20,196 nucleotides of DNA, taken from an uncultured Dorea sp. Lineage in GTDB: Bacteria; Bacillota; Clostridia; Lachnospirales; Lachnospiraceae. This document shows, piece by piece, positions 5,887 through 14,102 of this stretch (position 1 is the stretch's first letter; each line of letters opens with the position of its first letter). Where the stretch lies: contig CAJURK010000053.1 in assembly GCA_910588745.1 (NCBI GenBank), forward strand, positions 1 to 20,196, read 5' to 3'. The notes beneath the pieces were generated by a model that was not told the DNA's origin, ran no database searches, and saw only the letters and a program-made list of their open reading frames with translations. Made by a program: the position numbers and the translations under genes.

Positions 5887-7320
5887 TTATTCTTTACATG
5901 TCCCTGCTTCTTCTTCCGGGTAACCTCTCACATACACGAAACCGTCGTTCTCCCGCTCCATGCCATACCGCTCATCCAAAACGGCATCAATAAAATCCTG
6001 ACCGCTCATTTCTACCGGAACCAGCTTCATTTCCAGCTTCTCTTCCGCTTCCTGCACGCTCATATCATCCAAAAATACCTGTTCCCCCATACGCAGCATA
6101 TTAGAAGGAATCAACAGTGTATTCCCCAATTCCATTCCATCCTTCCGGTACTCCAAAAGCTGGTTCACCAGATCTTGTCCGGTAACCAGACCGGATACGG
6201 TAATCATCTCCCCAAAAAAAACATTGCGGATTGCATATACACGGATTGTCAGTCCCGGAAAGAGTTCCATCATACGTTTTGCAAATCCAAAAACAGTGCT
6301 GTACGCAAGCTGCCCTGTCGCAATCGTCAACGTGCGTTTCAGCCTCCCCCTTTCCTCAACGTTAAGCTCTTTCTTACGGACTCCGGCAAACGCTTCCTCG
6401 AACTCTTCCATAAACAGCCGCATCATGCCAACGCCATTTTCCAACTGGATATAGCCGTCATACCGCTCTTCCTCCGGAAAATCCCGGCCCGCGGTAATAT
6501 ACCACTCATCGCTGGCATGAATGAAATGCAGGCCGTATGCTTCATAAAATCCCGTCTGAAAACTCTCCACCAAATCAATAACAGCCTCCGCCTCCTGTTT
6601 GGTATACAACTCTAAAGGATACAGACCTTCTCTATACTTTGTAAGGCCCGCAGGTACCACCGACACGCTCCGCATAAACGGCAGATATACGGACAAATCC
6701 CGAATGCTTTGCTCCAGCTCTTTTCCGTCGTTTACTCCCTTACAGCATACAATCTGCCCGTTCATCTCTACACGGCCCTCATAAAGCCTGTCCAGATATT
6801 TCAGCTTCTCCCCCGCGAACCGATTATGAAGCATTTGGCAGCGAAGCTTCGGATTGGTAGTCTGCACCGAGATATTAATCGGCGCAAGCTGCATATGGAT
6901 AATGCGTTCCACATCCTGATCGCTCATATTTGTCAGGGTGATATAGTTGCCCTGCAAAAATGAAAGCCTGGAATCATCATCCTTAAAATACAGGGTTTTG
7001 CGCATCCCCGGCGGCATCTGGTCGATAAAACAGAAGATACATTGATTGCTGCAGGAACGGTATTCGCTCATCAGCCCATTCTCGAATTCAATTCCCAAAT
7101 CATCTTCGTAGTCTTTTTCAATTTCTAGAAGCCATTCTTCCCCGTTTTTCTTCCGTATCAGCGCCTCGATATATTCATCCTTAATAAAATACCGATAGTC
7201 AAACACGTCTCCAATTTCCTGGCCGTTTATTGCAATCAGTATATCCCCGGCCTCTATCTCCATCTCTTTTGCAATGGAGCCGGGGTACACCTCTTTTATC
7301 ACATGCTCCTTCTCTTTCAC
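5887..7320 (-). CDS. DUF512 radical-SAM protein with N-terminal PDZ domain
   Basis: This 477-aa protein has an N-terminal PDZ-like domain (about 5-65: VYPGSIAKEM, GDILIAINGQEI). A radical-SAM-type cluster motif C90-x3-C94-x2-C97 (CSNQCIFCFIDQ) follows, and then the DUF512 domain (about 250-460), which includes TIATG and a conserved IRNVFFGEMITVSGLVTGQD segment. The family is widespread in Clostridia and usually sits just upstream of the GTPase gene der. No der is present here. The function is not established; a tRNA or translation-related radical reaction is often guessed. The start is GTG at 7318-7320, with GGAGGAG just upstream. It follows the methyltransferase/reductase gene by 58 bp. Length is normal and all motifs are intact. 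Confidence 0.92.
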   Translation of the reverse strand: MKEKEHVIKEVYPGSIAKEMEIEAGDILIAINGQEIGDVFDYRYFIKDEYIEALIRKKNGEEWLLEIEKDYEDDLGIEFENGLMSEYRSCSNQCIFCFIDQMPPGMRKTLYFKDDDSRLSFLQGNYITLTNMSDQDVERIIHMQLAPINISVQTTNPKLRCQMLHNRFAGEKLKYLDRLYEGRVEMNGQIVCCKGVNDGKELEQSIRDLSVYLPFMRSVSVVPAGLTKYREGLYPLELYTKQEAEAVIDLVESFQTGFYEAYGLHFIHASDEWYITAGRDFPEEERYDGYIQLENGVGMMRLFMEEFEEAFAGVRKKELNVEERGRLKRTLTIATGQLAYSTVFGFAKRMMELFPGLTIRVYAIRNVFFGEMITVSGLVTGQDLVNQLLEYRKDGMELGNTLLIPSNMLRMGEQVFLDDMSVQEAEEKLEMKLVPVEMSGQDFIDAVLDERYGMERENDGFVYVRGYPEEEAGTCKE

Positions 7321-7378
7321 AGTTCTCCTCCCTTCCCAAAACGGCTGCGGCAGGTCTTATCCAAATCTACGGACAATC

Positions 7379-9196
7379 TTAAAAGTCCAGGCGGATGTCC
7401 GTCCCTCCCCCAAGCTCTCTGACAGCCTGAATAATCCGATTTACCAACCCGACTCTGTGAAACGGCGTCATCAGATAAAATCCATCCGCCGTATCATACA
7501 GCTCTTCCGCAATTTCTACGCACAGAGACACTGCTGTTTCTTCCGCATCTTCTCTCGTCATATCCGGCCTATATCTGGAAATAATCGGCTCTCCCACATG
7601 AATCCCCGGCATCTCATGCTGCATAAACACCGCGTTCCGATAGCTTACAAGCGGCATCAAACCGCAGATAATCCTAGCGTCAACCATTTCTTTTAATTCC
7701 CGGATTCTACGGATATCTTCTTCGGAAAAAATAGGCTGAGTCAGAAAATACGAGCATCCTGCCTCCAGTTTTTTTCTCATTCTTTCTGCAATAGCATTTT
7801 TGTTTACACCGTTATAGTTCAGCGCCCCGCCGTAATAAACCGGCCATTCCCCAAAGATCTCCTCATTCATATGCTTCAAATATTCCATAAACCGAATGGA
7901 GTTCATATCAAACACCCCTGTTATCCTCCCCCGGTTATCTTTCCCGACCGGATCGCCGGTAATGACCAGAAAATCCCGGATCCCATTTACATGCGCGCCC
8001 AACACTTCCGAGCGCAGGCCGATCAGGTTTCGATCCCGCATGGCTATATGAGGCATAACCGGAACGTCCGCCAGGGATTTTGCATACACTGCCAGCAGAG
8101 ACGCGTCTGCCCTGGAACGAGCCAACGGCGAATCGGAAACTGTAATCATATCCACATCGTTTTCTTTCAGGGAACAAATACCCTTGCTGAATTTCCCGAT
8201 ATCTGCGTCAAAAGGAGCGTCTAGCTCCACCACAAACACCTTCTCTCCCTGGTTTAGTTTCTCTATGAACGCCGTCGGGCGCATACGGAACCTGTCCTCT
8301 TTTGCTTCTTCTGCTTCAGCAATCTTCTTCTTTTCCGGTTTCCGATCTTTCAAAAGTCTTTCCAGCGCGGCAATATGTTCCGGCGTTGTACCACAGCACC
8401 CTCCAATAATGTCTGCTCCCAATGTAAGGATTTTTTCCATCTGCTCTGCATAATATTCCGGTTCGTCCTTATAGCGCATCTTCCCCCGAAGTTCCTGCTG
8501 GTATCCCGCGTTAGGAAGTGCGCTGAACGTACAGTTCTTAGGAAACGTCTGCCTCTTGAGCAGTTTCCCAAGATGCAGAGCGCCTACGCCGCAGTTAAAT
8601 CCAAACACGTCCACCGATTCTGTCTTTGCCATCATACGGATAACCTCGCCGATCCCATAGCCGTCCTGCGTGTACCCCATAGGGTTTAACGAAAACTGTG
8701 CAATTACACAATTGTATATACACTTTTCTTTGCAATAGGCCGATAACGGCTGAATCCACTTCGGTTCAGAGAATGTTTCAAACACAAAAATCTGCACGCC
8801 GCTCTCTATAAAAACATCAATCAAAAACTGATACTCTTCTAAAATCTGTTCATCCGATTCTGCCGCCGACTGCCTAATCGGCCCGATGGACGCTGCAATC
8901 AGCACATCCTCTCCGGAATCCTCCACCGCTTTCCTGGCGTTTGACACAGCGGATTCGACTGCTCTTCTGCAGGTTTCTCTCTCTGGAAAAAGAAAATGAT
9001 TCACCGCAAATGTGTTTGTCCGAATCATCCTTGCACCCGCTTCGATATATTCCTTATGTATTTCAATAATCTGCTCCGGAAAGATCAGATTCGCCTCCTC
9101 CGCCTCCGCAGCCGACGAATATTTCCGGGCATAGTAGGTTCCCATAGCCCCGTCCATCAATAGAATCTTTCCTTTTATTCTGTCTGCAAGAAGCAT
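7379..9196 (-). CDS. Bifunctional homocysteine S-methyltransferase / methylenetetrahydrofolate reductase
   Basis: I chose the ATG at 9196 because GGAGG lies 10 bases upstream; a longer frame to 9310 has only a basic, non-conserved extension. The 605-aa product fuses two enzymes. Residues 1-285 are a zinc-dependent homocysteine methyltransferase: LLMDGAMGT at 12-20, and zinc ligands Cys202 in FNCGVGA plus Cys267-Cys268 in GGCCGT. Residues 305-605 are an FAD-dependent MetF-type reductase: VELDAP at 323-328, MPHIAMRDRN and VITGDP. Together they link one-carbon flow through 5-methyl-THF to methionine synthesis, as in B. subtilis YitJ. It is cytoplasmic and heads the five-gene minus-strand run. 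No SAM riboswitch could be recognised in its leader. Confidence 0.95.
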   Translation of the reverse strand: MLLADRIKGKILLMDGAMGTYYARKYSSAAEAEEANLIFPEQIIEIHKEYIEAGARMIRTNTFAVNHFLFPERETCRRAVESAVSNARKAVEDSGEDVLIAASIGPIRQSAAESDEQILEEYQFLIDVFIESGVQIFVFETFSEPKWIQPLSAYCKEKCIYNCVIAQFSLNPMGYTQDGYGIGEVIRMMAKTESVDVFGFNCGVGALHLGKLLKRQTFPKNCTFSALPNAGYQQELRGKMRYKDEPEYYAEQMEKILTLGADIIGGCCGTTPEHIAALERLLKDRKPEKKKIAEAEEAKEDRFRMRPTAFIEKLNQGEKVFVVELDAPFDADIGKFSKGICSLKENDVDMITVSDSPLARSRADASLLAVYAKSLADVPVMPHIAMRDRNLIGLRSEVLGAHVNGIRDFLVITGDPVGKDNRGRITGVFDMNSIRFMEYLKHMNEEIFGEWPVYYGGALNYNGVNKNAIAERMRKKLEAGCSYFLTQPIFSEEDIRRIRELKEMVDARIICGLMPLVSYRNAVFMQHEMPGIHVGEPIISRYRPDMTREDAEETAVSLCVEIAEELYDTADGFYLMTPFHRVGLVNRIIQAVRELGGGTDIRLDF

Positions 9197-9541
9197 ACCC
9201 TTAAACCTCCGTTTTATATTTTTACGCAGCCGTTTGCACCTCTCCCGCAATATCCGATATTTATAACTATTATCACGAAAACGCTGCTTCTTTAGTATAA
9301 CATAATCCATCCTCTTTCTCTATAAGAAAAAAGCACTGGATTCCCGGTCTTTTTTCTTATATAATAAAAAGCAGGAAACAAATGTCAGGCCTGTCATAAA
9401 ATTCTCATCGCTTTGTCCCGCCGATAGACGGCGCATCTTTCACATGGACATCAGATATAGATGGCGGGTCCTCTGCATTCTAAGATTCCCGTTTCGACAA
9501 ATTTAATCTTATCTGCTTTGAAAACGTAAGGAGGGATTGTT
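9197..9541. other. Divergent 345-bp region between the metF fusion and DUF554 genes
   Basis: It holds no gene. On the minus strand, CTGACA-N16-TATTAT (about 9359-9386) is a candidate promoter. A 13-bp A/T-tract hairpin follows at once (9321-9361), and then a leader in which GCAGC-GTTT can pair with AAAC-G-GCTGC around an AATAT-CGG-ATATT mini-hairpin. On the plus side, CGCCG-ATAGA-CGGCG and TAAGATT...AATCTTA (an inverted repeat with a 17-bp gap) lie before the DUF554 ribosome site. No known riboswitch class was recognised. Confidence 0.45.
9321..9361. terminator. Bidirectional terminator-like hairpin in a divergent promoter region
   Basis: The arms TATAAGAAAAAAG (9321-9333) and CTTTTTTCTTATA (9349-9361) pair perfectly. 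An inner ACTGG/CCGGT stem, one bulged C and an ATTC loop lie between them. With A and T tracts on both sides it reads as an intrinsic terminator in either direction. No gene ends here, so it may be a leader attenuator. Confidence 0.6.
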
Positions 9542-10273
9542 ATGCCAGTCGGCGTAATTATCAATGTACTTTCCGTCGTAATCGGCGGTATGTTCGGAGC
9601 TTTCGCCGGAGAAAAGCTCCCCGACAAATTCAAAAATGAACTGAACCTGGTTTTCGGCGCCTGCTCCATGGGCATCGGAATCAGTTCTATCGTATTAATG
9701 AAAAATATGCCGGCCGTTATCTTTGCCGTTGTCTTAGGAAGCGGCGCCGGCCTGCTGATTCATCTGGGCGAAAAGATCAACGGAGCCGCCCTGTTATTAG
9801 AACGGCCTATCAACCGGCTATTTCAAAATAAAAACCGTAACATGCCGGAAGATGATTTTCAGGCGCTTTTAGTTACTGCCCTGGTGCTGTTCTGCGCCAG
9901 CGGAACCGGTATTTACGGATGTCTGGATTCCGGCATGACCGGGGACCACAGCATCCTGATTGCAAAGTCTGTCCTGGATCTGTTTACCGCGCTGGTATTT
10001 GCCTGCAGCTTAGGCTATGTGACAACGGTTATCGCCATACCGCAGTTTCTTATCTTTTTGATCCTGTTTTTGTGCGCTAAGATGATTTTTCCTCTCACCA
10101 CACCGGATATGATTGCCGATTTCAAAGCCTGCGGCGGTATTTTGATGATCGCCACCGGCTTTCGAATTGCAAAGATAAAGATGTTTCCCATTGCGGACAT
10201 GCTGCCGGCAATGATTCTTGTCATGCCGTGCAGCCATCTGTGGACAACGGTAATTCTGCCGTTGCTTCAATAA
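9542..10273 (+). CDS. DUF554 family integral membrane protein
   Basis: This 243-aa polytopic membrane protein of the DUF554 (YdfK-type) family begins MPVGVIINVLSVVIGGMFGA, which is both a membrane segment and the family signature. GAGEKLPDKF-like and GIGISSIVLM motifs follow. About six or seven hydrophobic segments are visible (around 5-25, 42-75, 108-128, 140-180, 195-240). The C-terminus LPAMILVMP...LPLLQ is typical. Transport function is suspected in the family but no substrate is established. GGAGGG lies 8 bases before the ATG. It is a monocistronic plus-strand gene, divergent from the metF fusion and followed by a strong hairpin terminator. Confidence 0.9.
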   Translation: MPVGVIINVLSVVIGGMFGAFAGEKLPDKFKNELNLVFGACSMGIGISSIVLMKNMPAVIFAVVLGSGAGLLIHLGEKINGAALLLERPINRLFQNKNRNMPEDDFQALLVTALVLFCASGTGIYGCLDSGMTGDHSILIAKSVLDLFTALVFACSLGYVTTVIAIPQFLIFLILFLCAKMIFPLTTPDMIADFKACGGILMIATGFRIAKIKMFPIADMLPAMILVMPCSHLWTTVILPLLQ

Positions 10274-10293
10274 GTTAGTTTACGGCATAAAGG

Positions 10294-10349
10294 AAGCAGC
10301 CAGGAGAATAGAACCTCGTTTACCTGATTTTCTATTCTACCGGCTGCTT
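10294..10349 (+). terminator. Terminator hairpin after the DUF554 gene
   Basis: AAGCAGCC (10294-10301) pairs with GGCTGCTT (10342-10349), and AGAATAGAA (10305-10313) pairs with TTCTATTCT (10330-10338), with a short mismatched AGG/ACC interior. TTTCTTAG follows. It lies 21 bp after the stop. It can also fold on the minus strand, where it may end transcripts from the antiterminator gene, about 120 bp beyond that stop. Confidence 0.75.
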
Positions 10350-10472
10350 TCTTAGTCTTATACTGCCGCTTGGCTTCGCCTGTAAGATATAAAGCACTTC
10401 TTTTAATGTTTGACATTTTTTCTTACACATATTTTCTTTTCTATCCGATAGCTTGTCAAAGCTTATACAACG

Positions 10473-11309
10473 CTACTGTCCTTCTTCATCTGACAATACC
10501 CGCTGCAAATGCATTGCAAGATATCCAATCTCTGCTTCTGTAAAAGTACAGCGCAGATTCTTTCCCAGCTCGTCACACACCGTTCTTGCCATATCAAATT
10601 CTTTCGGGAATTTGAACTCCATATAATCATTCATATTGAGCTTAATCTCTTCCCCTTTGAGACCTCTGGCCACCATATACCGAATGTGGTTCATCAGGCG
10701 GTTATAAGATAAAGACATAATATTTAACTTCTTTCCAAGGATCTGCTCCACATATGAAACACAATCCCTGACCGCCTGCGCCATCTGCATTGCCTGGGAC
10801 AGTTCTTCCTTGACGATCGCCGTATGTACATGCAGCGCTATGTATCCCACTTCATCCTCGTCTATATCAATTCCCATTCTGCTCTTCAGAACCGGAACGA
10901 TACAGCATGCCACTTTATATTCCCCATGGAACAGAAGCCGGATATCGTCCGTCAGCGGATTGCTGATAGATTCATGGTTCCGAATCCGTTTGACCGCATA
11001 TTCAATATGATCAGCCATCGGAAAAAGTATGTTCTGGTCAATACTTTCAAATTCCTTCTCCGCTTCCTTAAGGACAATATTCGCAATCTCCAGATATTCC
11101 GGCGAAATACTTGCCGCCAGTTCCCTGGCGCTGCCTCTTTTTGTCGTTTCCTTGAGAGAATAAACCGACGCGTCGCTCTGCGCTTCTATACGCTCCGCCA
11201 CTTTTCTCCCGAAGCCAATTCCTTTTCCCATAATCAGATACTCCTGATTATCCTCTACCGACACAGCAATTACCGTATTATGATTCAATACCTTACTGAT
11301 TCTGTACAT
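10473..11309 (-). CDS. PRD-type transcriptional antiterminator (BglG/LicT/GlcT family)
   Basis: This 278-aa protein has an N-terminal CAT RNA-binding domain (1-58: MYRISKVLNHNTVIAV, GKGIGFGRK). Two PTS regulation domains follow. The phosphorylatable histidines are all present: His101 (ADHIEYAVKR) and His160 (YIALHVHTA) in PRD1, His208 (RLMNHIRYM) and His267 (YLAMHLQR) in PRD2. Such proteins bind a RAT element in nascent mRNA and prevent a terminator from forming when their PTS partner is busy importing sugar. It lies directly downstream of the PtsG-type permease, whose leader (13752-13830) carries a matching RAT/terminator pair, so that permease is its likely target and phosphate donor. A GlcT-like role is inferred; specificity is not proven. 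Confidence 0.93.
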   Translation of the reverse strand: MYRISKVLNHNTVIAVSVEDNQEYLIMGKGIGFGRKVAERIEAQSDASVYSLKETTKRGSARELAASISPEYLEIANIVLKEAEKEFESIDQNILFPMADHIEYAVKRIRNHESISNPLTDDIRLLFHGEYKVACCIVPVLKSRMGIDIDEDEVGYIALHVHTAIVKEELSQAMQMAQAVRDCVSYVEQILGKKLNIMSLSYNRLMNHIRYMVARGLKGEEIKLNMNDYMEFKFPKEFDMARTVCDELGKNLRCTFTEAEIGYLAMHLQRVLSDEEGQ

Positions 11310-11359
11310 ACCTTCCCTAACCTCATCCTCTAGAAACCAAATCTAAGTATCCCGTACCA

Positions 11360-11378
11360 TTCATATTCTGAACATGAA
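11360..11378. promoter_or_regulatory. Imperfect palindrome upstream of the antiterminator gene
   Basis: TTCATATTCTGAACATGAA has 9-bp arms around a central T, with one mismatch pair. It lies 51 bp upstream of the antiterminator start, in the 196-bp gap after the permease. It is a possible operator; no regulator can be named. Confidence 0.4.
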
Positions 11379-11390
11379 CGGCGCCTTACA

Positions 11391-11428
11391 CCAGAGCGCG
11401 TCTGGGCATTACGTTTCGCACGCTCTGG
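11391..11428. repeat. Stem-loop in the gap between permease and antiterminator
   Basis: CCAGAGCG (11391-11398) pairs with CGCTCTGG (11421-11428), and pairing extends about two bases inward around a 18-nt loop. It is not followed by a T tract on either strand. It may be an mRNA-stability or processing hairpin separating permease and antiterminator expression. Confidence 0.5.
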
Positions 11429-11505
11429 CAGTATAAAAATACACTTGACACCCTGATACTCACAGATTACCAAATTTCCTTCCGGCCGGCAATCCTTATA
11501 TTTTC

Positions 11506-13650
11506 TTATTCGTAAATATCGACCGCAAATAAACTCTCGCCCTTCTCAATCTCGCCTTCTTTCAGCAGCCGGATCTTCTGGTTATCCGTCAGCTCCGTAC
11601 ATAAAACCGGAGACATCATAGACGGCGCGTTCGCATTCAGGTAATCCAGATCAAGTTTCAGCAACGGCTCTCCCTTCTTCACCTTTGCCCCCTGCTTGGT
11701 CAGAACCTCAAAACCTTTGCCCTCTAACTTCACCGTATCCACACCCATATGAATCAAAACGCTGATTCCGTTGTTCATAGCAAATCCAACTGCATGTTTG
11801 GTGTCGAATACGAAGATAACCTCCCCGTCTTCCGGCGCGCAAACTACCGGATCTGTAGGCGTTACAGCGGCGCCGTCGCCCATCAGCCGGCCTGCAAACG
11901 CTTCATCCGGCACCTTAGAAAGATCGGCTGCGATTCCTTTAACCGGACTTCCTACCAGGATGGATTTGACCACTTTTTTCTCTTTCGCGTCTTTACCTGC
12001 CGTTTCTTCTGCTTTCACCTCTGCCGGCTCTGCGTTTGCAATATACTCTTCATCCGGAGCCGTCTCAAGATAATCCTCTAAGTTGGACTTAATTACGGTT
12101 ACCCGGGGTCCATAAATCACCTGTACGCCGTTTCCTTTGTGAACTACGCCGGACGCTCCCGTGCTTTTCAGCATCGCGTCATTGACCAGCTCTGATTTAA
12201 ATACGGTACAGCGAAGCCTGGTTGCGCAGCAGTCTACATCCGAGATATTCTTTTTGCCGCCAAGTCCCATACAAATCTGTCTGGAAACCTCATCTCCTTC
12301 TCCGGCGCCGTCGGAACCCGCGCCCTTTTTCTTCGCATCCACATCGCTTCTGCGGTACAGTTTCACCTCTTCGCTGTCATCACGTCCCGGAGTTTTTAAA
12401 TCCATCTTCACAATCAGGAAGCTAAAGAGGAAATAATATACTACAAAGTATACCGCGCCTATGGCAACGATCCATATCCAGTTCGTCTTTGCATTCCCCT
12501 GCAGGATACCAAACAGAAACATATCAATAAATCCGCCGGAGAACGTCATACCCACTCCCACGTTGAAAATATGCATCAGCATATACGCCGCTCCTGCAAG
12601 TACACAGTGAATTCCGTAAAGCAGCGGAGCCACAAACAAGAACGTAAATTCCAGCGGCTCTGTAATACCGGTCAGCATAGAAGTAAGAGCCGCCGACATC
12701 AGCAGACCTCCAACCACCTTTCTCTTCTCCGGCTTTGCAGCACGGTACATCGCAAGAGCCGCTCCAGGAAGACCGAAAATCATAAGCGGGAATTTTCCAG
12801 ACATAAATCTTGTTGCAGATACGGCAAATTTCGTAGTACCCGGATCTGCAAGCTGCGCAAAGAAGATATTCTGCGCTCCTTCAATCATCTGTCCGGCAAC
12901 CTCCATGCTTCCGCCAAGACCGGTCTGCCAGAACGGAAGGTAGAACACATGATGAAGGCCGAACGGAATCAGGATACGCTCCATAAATCCATACACCCAG
13001 GTTCCCGCATACCCTGAGTTCAGCACTACATTTCCCACGGCATAGATACCGTTCTGAATAACCGGCCATACAAAGAACATCAAAATACCTACGCCCGTAT
13101 AAACCAGCGCGGAAATAATCGGCACAAATCTTGTCCCCCCAAAGAAAGAAAGCACCTGAGGAAGCTGAATCTTATAAAATTTATTGTGAAGCGCCGCAAC
13201 GCCAAGCCCTACGATAATACCGCCGAACACGCCCATCTGCAGGGATGTGATTCCGCATGCGGAGGCTGTTGCTCCGTCTAACATCTTCTCAACACCGCCG
13301 TTAATGTTGATCATTGCGCCGATAGACGCATGCATAATAAAGAAGGAAATCGCTGCCGCAAGCGCTGCGACCTCTTTTTCTTTCTTCGCCATGCCGATTG
13401 CCACACCCATGGCAAATATAATCGGCAGATTCCCAAATACAATATTTCCCGCGTCATTCATAACCAGGAAAACGGCGTGAAATATTGTCCCGGGTCCCAT
13501 AACTCCAAGGAGGCCGTAAGTCTCAAGCATCGTCTCATTTGTAAAGGATCCGCCCAGTCCCAGCAGAAGACCCGCTACAGGCAGGATTGCAATTGGAAGC
13601 ATGAAGCTTCGCCCCACACGCTGTAAAACTCCAAAAATCTTGTCTTTCAT
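11506..13650 (-). CDS. ptsG: PTS glucose-type EIICBA permease
   Basis: I set the start at the ATG ending at 13650 (MKDKIFGVLQRVGRSFMLP), which follows GGAG at 10 bases and matches the family N-terminus. The longer frame to 13707 adds only a basic leader. The 714-aa protein couples sugar import to phosphorylation. Domain order is EIIC (about 1-415, some ten membrane segments, with GLGGSFTN and FWQTGLGGSMEVAGQ), EIIB (about 455-530, phospho-Cys475 in CCATRLR) and EIIA (about 565-714, His619 in DTKHAVG and phospho-His634 in LIHMGVDTV). A charged Gly-rich linker joins C to B. Glucose is the most likely substrate; an N-acetylglucosamine-type relative cannot be excluded. Expression appears to be controlled by antitermination in its leader. 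Confidence 0.93.
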   Translation of the reverse strand: MKDKIFGVLQRVGRSFMLPIAILPVAGLLLGLGGSFTNETMLETYGLLGVMGPGTIFHAVFLVMNDAGNIVFGNLPIIFAMGVAIGMAKKEKEVAALAAAISFFIMHASIGAMININGGVEKMLDGATASACGITSLQMGVFGGIIVGLGVAALHNKFYKIQLPQVLSFFGGTRFVPIISALVYTGVGILMFFVWPVIQNGIYAVGNVVLNSGYAGTWVYGFMERILIPFGLHHVFYLPFWQTGLGGSMEVAGQMIEGAQNIFFAQLADPGTTKFAVSATRFMSGKFPLMIFGLPGAALAMYRAAKPEKRKVVGGLLMSAALTSMLTGITEPLEFTFLFVAPLLYGIHCVLAGAAYMLMHIFNVGVGMTFSGGFIDMFLFGILQGNAKTNWIWIVAIGAVYFVVYYFLFSFLIVKMDLKTPGRDDSEEVKLYRRSDVDAKKKGAGSDGAGEGDEVSRQICMGLGGKKNISDVDCCATRLRCTVFKSELVNDAMLKSTGASGVVHKGNGVQVIYGPRVTVIKSNLEDYLETAPDEEYIANAEPAEVKAEETAGKDAKEKKVVKSILVGSPVKGIAADLSKVPDEAFAGRLMGDGAAVTPTDPVVCAPEDGEVIFVFDTKHAVGFAMNNGISVLIHMGVDTVKLEGKGFEVLTKQGAKVKKGEPLLKLDLDYLNANAPSMMSPVLCTELTDNQKIRLLKEGEIEKGESLFAVDIYE

Positions 13651-13751
13651 CTCTCTTCTTCTCCTTTTCCTTTTGGTCTTAGAATTTACATGAGCAGCGA
13701 TGCGCATTCACTTTTTTATCTTTTTGGGACTGTTAATGTCCGGTAAAGTAC

Positions 13752-13804
13752 AAAAAAAGACACTAACCCACATAAATTCTAACACAACTTATGCATAGTT
13801 AATG
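13752..13804 (-). terminator. Rho-independent terminator in the ptsG leader
   Basis: On the minus transcript, CATTAACTATGCATAA (13789-13804) pairs with TTATGTGGGTTAGTG (13761-13775), with a small interior mismatch, and TCTTTTTTTG follows at once. It lies about 100 bp before the permease start. Its left arm overlaps the 3' part of the RAT element, so the two structures exclude each other. Confidence 0.75.
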
Positions 13805-13830
13805 CCTTGTTTTTCACAAGTAACATACTA
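13796..13830 (-). promoter_or_regulatory. RAT-like ribonucleic antiterminator of ptsG
   Basis: The minus strand reads TAGTATGTTACTTGT, then GAAAA, then ACAAGGCATTAACTA. An inner CTTGT/ACAAG stem and an outer TAGT/ACTA stem flank the conserved GTTACT and AGGCAT segments that form the asymmetric loops of BglG-family RATs. It overlaps the terminator at 13752-13804. Binding by the PRD protein encoded downstream is inferred. Confidence 0.7.
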
Positions 13831-13857
13831 TCTGGCTAAAATTTTAACATGGCCAGA
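13831..13857. promoter_or_regulatory. Inverted repeat over the ptsG -10 region
   Basis: TCTGGC (13831-13836) and GCCAGA (13852-13857) flank the -10 and the start-point region. This is a well-placed operator candidate for a repressor that is not in the window. Confidence 0.4.
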
Positions 13858-13870
13858 CAATAGCTGTCAA
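13841..13870 (-). promoter_or_regulatory. ptsG promoter
   Basis: On the minus strand, TTGACA (13865-13870) is a perfect -35, and TAAAAT (13841-13846) matches the -10 consensus at 5 of 6 positions, 18 bp apart. It lies immediately upstream of the RAT and only 22 bp after the copA stop codon. Confidence 0.75.
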
Positions 13871-13892
13871 GGATTAATTTTTACAATTGAAA

Positions 13893-14102
13893 CTACTCGA
13901 TAGAAATCACTTTATAATCCTGATCTTCTACCGTCTTCTTCAGCAAATCGTCCGCCGCCTGTGCGTTCAAAGTGACCACTGCCGCGCCTTCCTCATGGCT
14001 CACCTGCGCTGACTCCACCTCTGCGAGTCCTTCTAATACCTTCTTTACTCTCGCCTCACAGTGTCCGCACATCATACCTTCAATCTTCATCGTTTTTGTC
14101 AT
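13893..14102 (-). other. Possible internal start producing a free CopZ-like chaperone
   Basis: Inside copA, in frame, an ATG at 14100-14102 is preceded by GGAAAGGAAGGAAAC. A 69-codon product from here would be a single HMA domain with the copper motif C-x2-C in GMMCGHC, the size of a normal CopZ chaperone. Translation from this site is inferred only. It resembles, by result, the free chaperone made from E. coli copA by frameshifting. Confidence 0.4.

Noticed and set aside
5872..6615. 247-codon plus-strand open frame opposite the DUF512 gene
   Set aside because: It is a shadow of a well-conserved gene; the translation is His/Gln/Phe-rich with no recognisable family and no ribosome site.
9197..9310. 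Longer N-terminus of the metF fusion up to 9310
   Set aside because: The extra 38 residues are basic and not homologous, and a GGAGG fits the ATG at 9196.
9197..9400. SAM (S-box), T-box or THF riboswitch before the metF fusion
   Set aside because: None of the conserved core sequences of these classes could be found on the minus strand.
13651..13707. N-terminal extension of the permease
   Set aside because: It encodes a run of Lys/Arg absent from the family, and the downstream ATG has the better ribosome site and the standard MKDKIFGVLQ start.
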